Below are positions 56,906 through 58,726 of a stretch of DNA of 58,726 nt, piece by piece. Within the stretch, counting starts at the first letter, position 1, and the number at the start of each line of letters is the position of its first letter. The notes under the pieces were generated by a model. That model saw nothing but the letters and a program-made list of their open reading frames with translations, was not told the origin of the DNA and searched no databases. This DNA is from Oscillospiraceae bacterium HV4-5-C5C (GTDB taxonomy: Bacteria > Bacillota > Clostridia > Saccharofermentanales > Fastidiosipilaceae). A program made the position numbers and the translations under genes. The stretch is from NCBI GenBank assembly GCA_012034405.1, contig JAAVLZ010000018.1, positions 1-58,726 on the forward strand, written 5' to 3'.

Positions 56906-57754
56906 ATGTTGCAGCGTTCTATACAAACCTGGATCCGCGGCCGCCGCGCGGTAGATGGGGCGGGGGTCAGGATGACCCGTATCCTCACGGCGGAAACAGT
57001 CCGTCAGTTTGATCCCTTTTTATTACTGGATTCTTTTGATTCAACTGATCCGGACGATTATCTGGCAGGCTTTCCCCTGCACCCCCACCGGGGCATTGAA
57101 ACCTTGACCTACCTGATCAGCGGTGAAATTGACCACCGCGACAGTTTAGGCAATGCCGGCCGGATCGGAGACGGTGAAGCCCAGTGGATGACGGCCGGCA
57201 GCGGCATCATGCATGAGGAAATGCCGCAGGAAAGCCCCCGGATGCTGGGCTTTCAGCTCTGGATCAATCTGCCGGCCCGGGATAAAATGACCCGGCCGGT
57301 TTATCATGACCTGAGGGCGGCGGATATCCCGCTGGTATCACCTCAGCCTGGTGTGGACATCCGCGTTATTGCCGGCAGCCTGGCAGGTCAGCAGGGCTAT
57401 AAACCGGCCTTTGTCGCCGCAACAGTCCTGGATATCAGCCTGGCTGGCGGAACGGCCTATGACCTGGCCCTGCCCCAGCAACAAAAGTCCTTCTTATTTT
57501 TGATTTCCGGTTCTGGACAGGCTGCCGGGCAGCGCTTCCCGGAAAAAAGCGCTATCTTGCTGGGACAGGAGGGCGAAGGGATCAGCCTGAATGCGTCAGA
57601 CGGACCGCTGCGGGTGATCGCCTTTGCCGGCCAGCCCTTACAGGAGCCTATCGCCTGGGGTGGCCCTGTGGTTATGAATACGCAAAAGCAACTGTCTGAG
57701 GCGTTTGATGAGCTCAACCGCGGGACCTTTATCAAAACCCGACCGGAGCTGTAG
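56906..57754 (+). CDS. Pirin-family protein
   Basis: Bicupin pirin with the metal-binding set His59, His61, His103 and Glu105 (FPLHPHRGIETLTYLISGEIDHRDSLGN and GSGIMHEEMP). Some bacterial pirins have quercetinase activity or bind pyruvate dehydrogenase; the physiological role is usually unknown. 282 residues. GGAGAG precedes the ATG. Convergent with rex across a shared terminator. Confidence 0.93.
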   Translation: MLQRSIQTWIRGRRAVDGAGVRMTRILTAETVRQFDPFLLLDSFDSTDPDDYLAGFPLHPHRGIETLTYLISGEIDHRDSLGNAGRIGDGEAQWMTAGSGIMHEEMPQESPRMLGFQLWINLPARDKMTRPVYHDLRAADIPLVSPQPGVDIRVIAGSLAGQQGYKPAFVAATVLDISLAGGTAYDLALPQQQKSFLFLISGSGQAAGQRFPEKSAILLGQEGEGISLNASDGPLRVIAFAGQPLQEPIAWGGPVVMNTQKQLSEAFDELNRGTFIKTRPEL

Positions 57755-57830
57755 CCTGGGCTGCAGTCTGTGCCGGCCAGCTCAGGGGTCCAGGCTGCGA
57801 GCCGCTGACCTGAGGGCTCAGTAAAAATGA

Positions 57831-57866
57831 GGGAGACGCACGATCCTTGTGCGCCTCCCCCTTTTA
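57831..57866. terminator. Bidirectional terminator between pirin and rex
   Basis: GGGAGACGCAC (57831-57841) pairs with GTGCGCCTCCC (57849-57859) with one A-C mismatch, flanked by CCTTTTA on the plus and ATTTTTAC on the minus strand. Confidence 0.85.
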
Positions 57867-57894
57867 TGACCGCCAGGCTGCGTTCCAAGCAGCT

Positions 57895-58587
57895 TCAGGA
57901 CGGCTGAGCCTTTTCCCGCAGGCCCTCCTGCAGCTCTTTATCCTGCAGCCGCTTGGACAGTACAGATAATGATGCCGCAATATTTTCATTTTGAATCAGG
58001 ATCGACTCCGGCGCATGCAGGTGAATGGGCGCAAAATTCCAGATTGCGCGGATACCTGCCGCCACCAGCTGATCACAGACTGCCTGCGCCTGTTCCTGAG
58101 GCACGGTTATAACTGCAATCTGAATCTTATTATCCTTCACGACCTGCGACAAATCTGACATAGGGCTGACGACCAGCTTGCCGACATTGGTGCCGACTTT
58201 AGCCGGATCATGATCAAAAGCCGCCATCAGGTTAAGACCGTATCCCTGAAAACCCTTGTAGTTAATCAGCGCTACGCCCAGGTGACCGGCGCCGACGACT
58301 ACGGCATTTTTCAAATTGTTATAGTCCAGCAGCCGGGCCAGCTCATTGATCAGTTCGCTGACATTGAAGCCGGTGCGCGGCTTACCGACCACCCGCGTCA
58401 GCGCCATGTCCTTGCGCACCTGTACGGGATGCAAGTTCAAATCTTCAGCAATGGTGGAGGAAGATATGACGGTCACGCCCTGCTCCTGCCGCTGTTTCAG
58501 ATAACCGTAATAAACCGGCATCCGGCGCAGAGCGGGCTGAGGCATATCAAACTCACTCTCCAGGTCCTGATGTTTTCTGATCTTCAA
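57895..58587 (-). CDS. rex: Redox-sensing repressor Rex
   Basis: Rex senses the NADH/NAD+ ratio and represses fermentation and respiration genes when NADH is low. The winged helix (VISSSTIAEDLNLHPVQVRKDMAL) is followed by a Rossmann domain (AVVVGAGHLGVALINYKGF), IAVITVPQEQAQAV and a C-terminal domain-swapped helix. 230 residues. The presence of Rex supports an anaerobic or fermentative host. Confidence 0.97.
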   Translation of the reverse strand: MKIRKHQDLESEFDMPQPALRRMPVYYGYLKQRQEQGVTVISSSTIAEDLNLHPVQVRKDMALTRVVGKPRTGFNVSELINELARLLDYNNLKNAVVVGAGHLGVALINYKGFQGYGLNLMAAFDHDPAKVGTNVGKLVVSPMSDLSQVVKDNKIQIAVITVPQEQAQAVCDQLVAAGIRAIWNFAPIHLHAPESILIQNENIAASLSVLSKRLQDKELQEGLREKAQPS

Positions 58588-58726
58588 TTGACTGTCCTCC
58601 GTCTATAGGGTTAAAGACTGACCTTCTGTTGTCAGCAGCTGCAACGTCATCTTAATGGTACGGCAAAAAACCTGTCCGCCCGAGAGACGGAGCAGGAATT
58701 ATATTTAACCTTTAATAACTGATCAT
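58588..58726. other. rex upstream region at the window edge
   Basis: 139 bases with no open frame. An AT-rich stretch TTATATTTAACC... (about 58698-58717) is at the edge; a proper Rex palindrome (TTGTTAA...TTAACAA) is not seen. The region continues beyond the window. Confidence 0.3.

Noticed and set aside
58588-58726. Possible Rex operator upstream of rex
   Set aside because: AT-rich sequence lacks the TTGTTAA-type palindrome; the window ends before the region does.

Overview
The window reads as a piece of a Bacillota (Firmicutes) chromosome, most likely an anaerobic, plant-polysaccharide-using member of the Clostridia. This rests on gene content: ctsR-mcsA-mcsB-clpC, Rex, RemB, an asparagine T-box leader, AraR and consensus parS sites. 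The DNA is moderately GC-rich by eye, a little less so near the origin. No rRNA, tRNA, insertion sequence, phage or CRISPR array was seen.

Origin region (1-8.5 kb). Genes on the minus strand run dnaA, dnaN, recF, remB, gyrB, parA, parB (parB is cut by the left edge). DnaA boxes lie between dnaA and dnaN, and two parS sites lie between gyrB and parA. To the right of dnaA most genes switch to the plus strand, as expected if the replication forks diverge from here. The usual divergent rpmH-rnpA-yidC block is absent next to dnaA, and parAB sits on the gyrB side.

Housekeeping and accessory stretch (8.5-24.5 kb). This holds an orphan prepilin peptidase, a VanZ-like protein, a zinc-dependent phospholipase C-like protein, oligoendopeptidase F, two HAD phosphatases, a dGTPase-like HD protein, an rRNA methyltransferase-like protein, an ArsR/SmtB metal sensor, an aldo/keto reductase, a Gfo/Idh/MocA oxidoreductase, adenine deaminase, a membrane-anchored glucosaminidase, a small HEYGH membrane protein and an inositol monophosphatase-like protein.

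Arabinose and plant-glycan region (24.6-45.7 kb). An araR-araA-araD operon faces a GH51 arabinofuranosidase, with two AraR-type palindromes between them. Further right are a GH4 galactosidase-like enzyme, a second Gfo/Idh/MocA oxidoreductase with a permease, asnB behind a T-box, an acetylesterase-like hydrolase, and a GH127, GH27, GH51 and araM (glycerol-1-phosphate dehydrogenase) group. None of the glycosidases has a visible signal peptide, so they probably act in the cytoplasm on imported oligosaccharides. No sugar importer and no ribulokinase (araB) is present in the window.

Right end (45.7-58.7 kb). A minus-strand operon encodes an MsrA-MsrB fusion, serine acetyltransferase and an unknown membrane protein. 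The MsrA half has lost its catalytic cysteine. Next come the CtsR heat-shock operon with two operators and a strong terminator, a CpXC protein, a MocR-type regulator, a pirin and rex. Many promoters share an extended -10 of the form (T/C)GCTATAAT.
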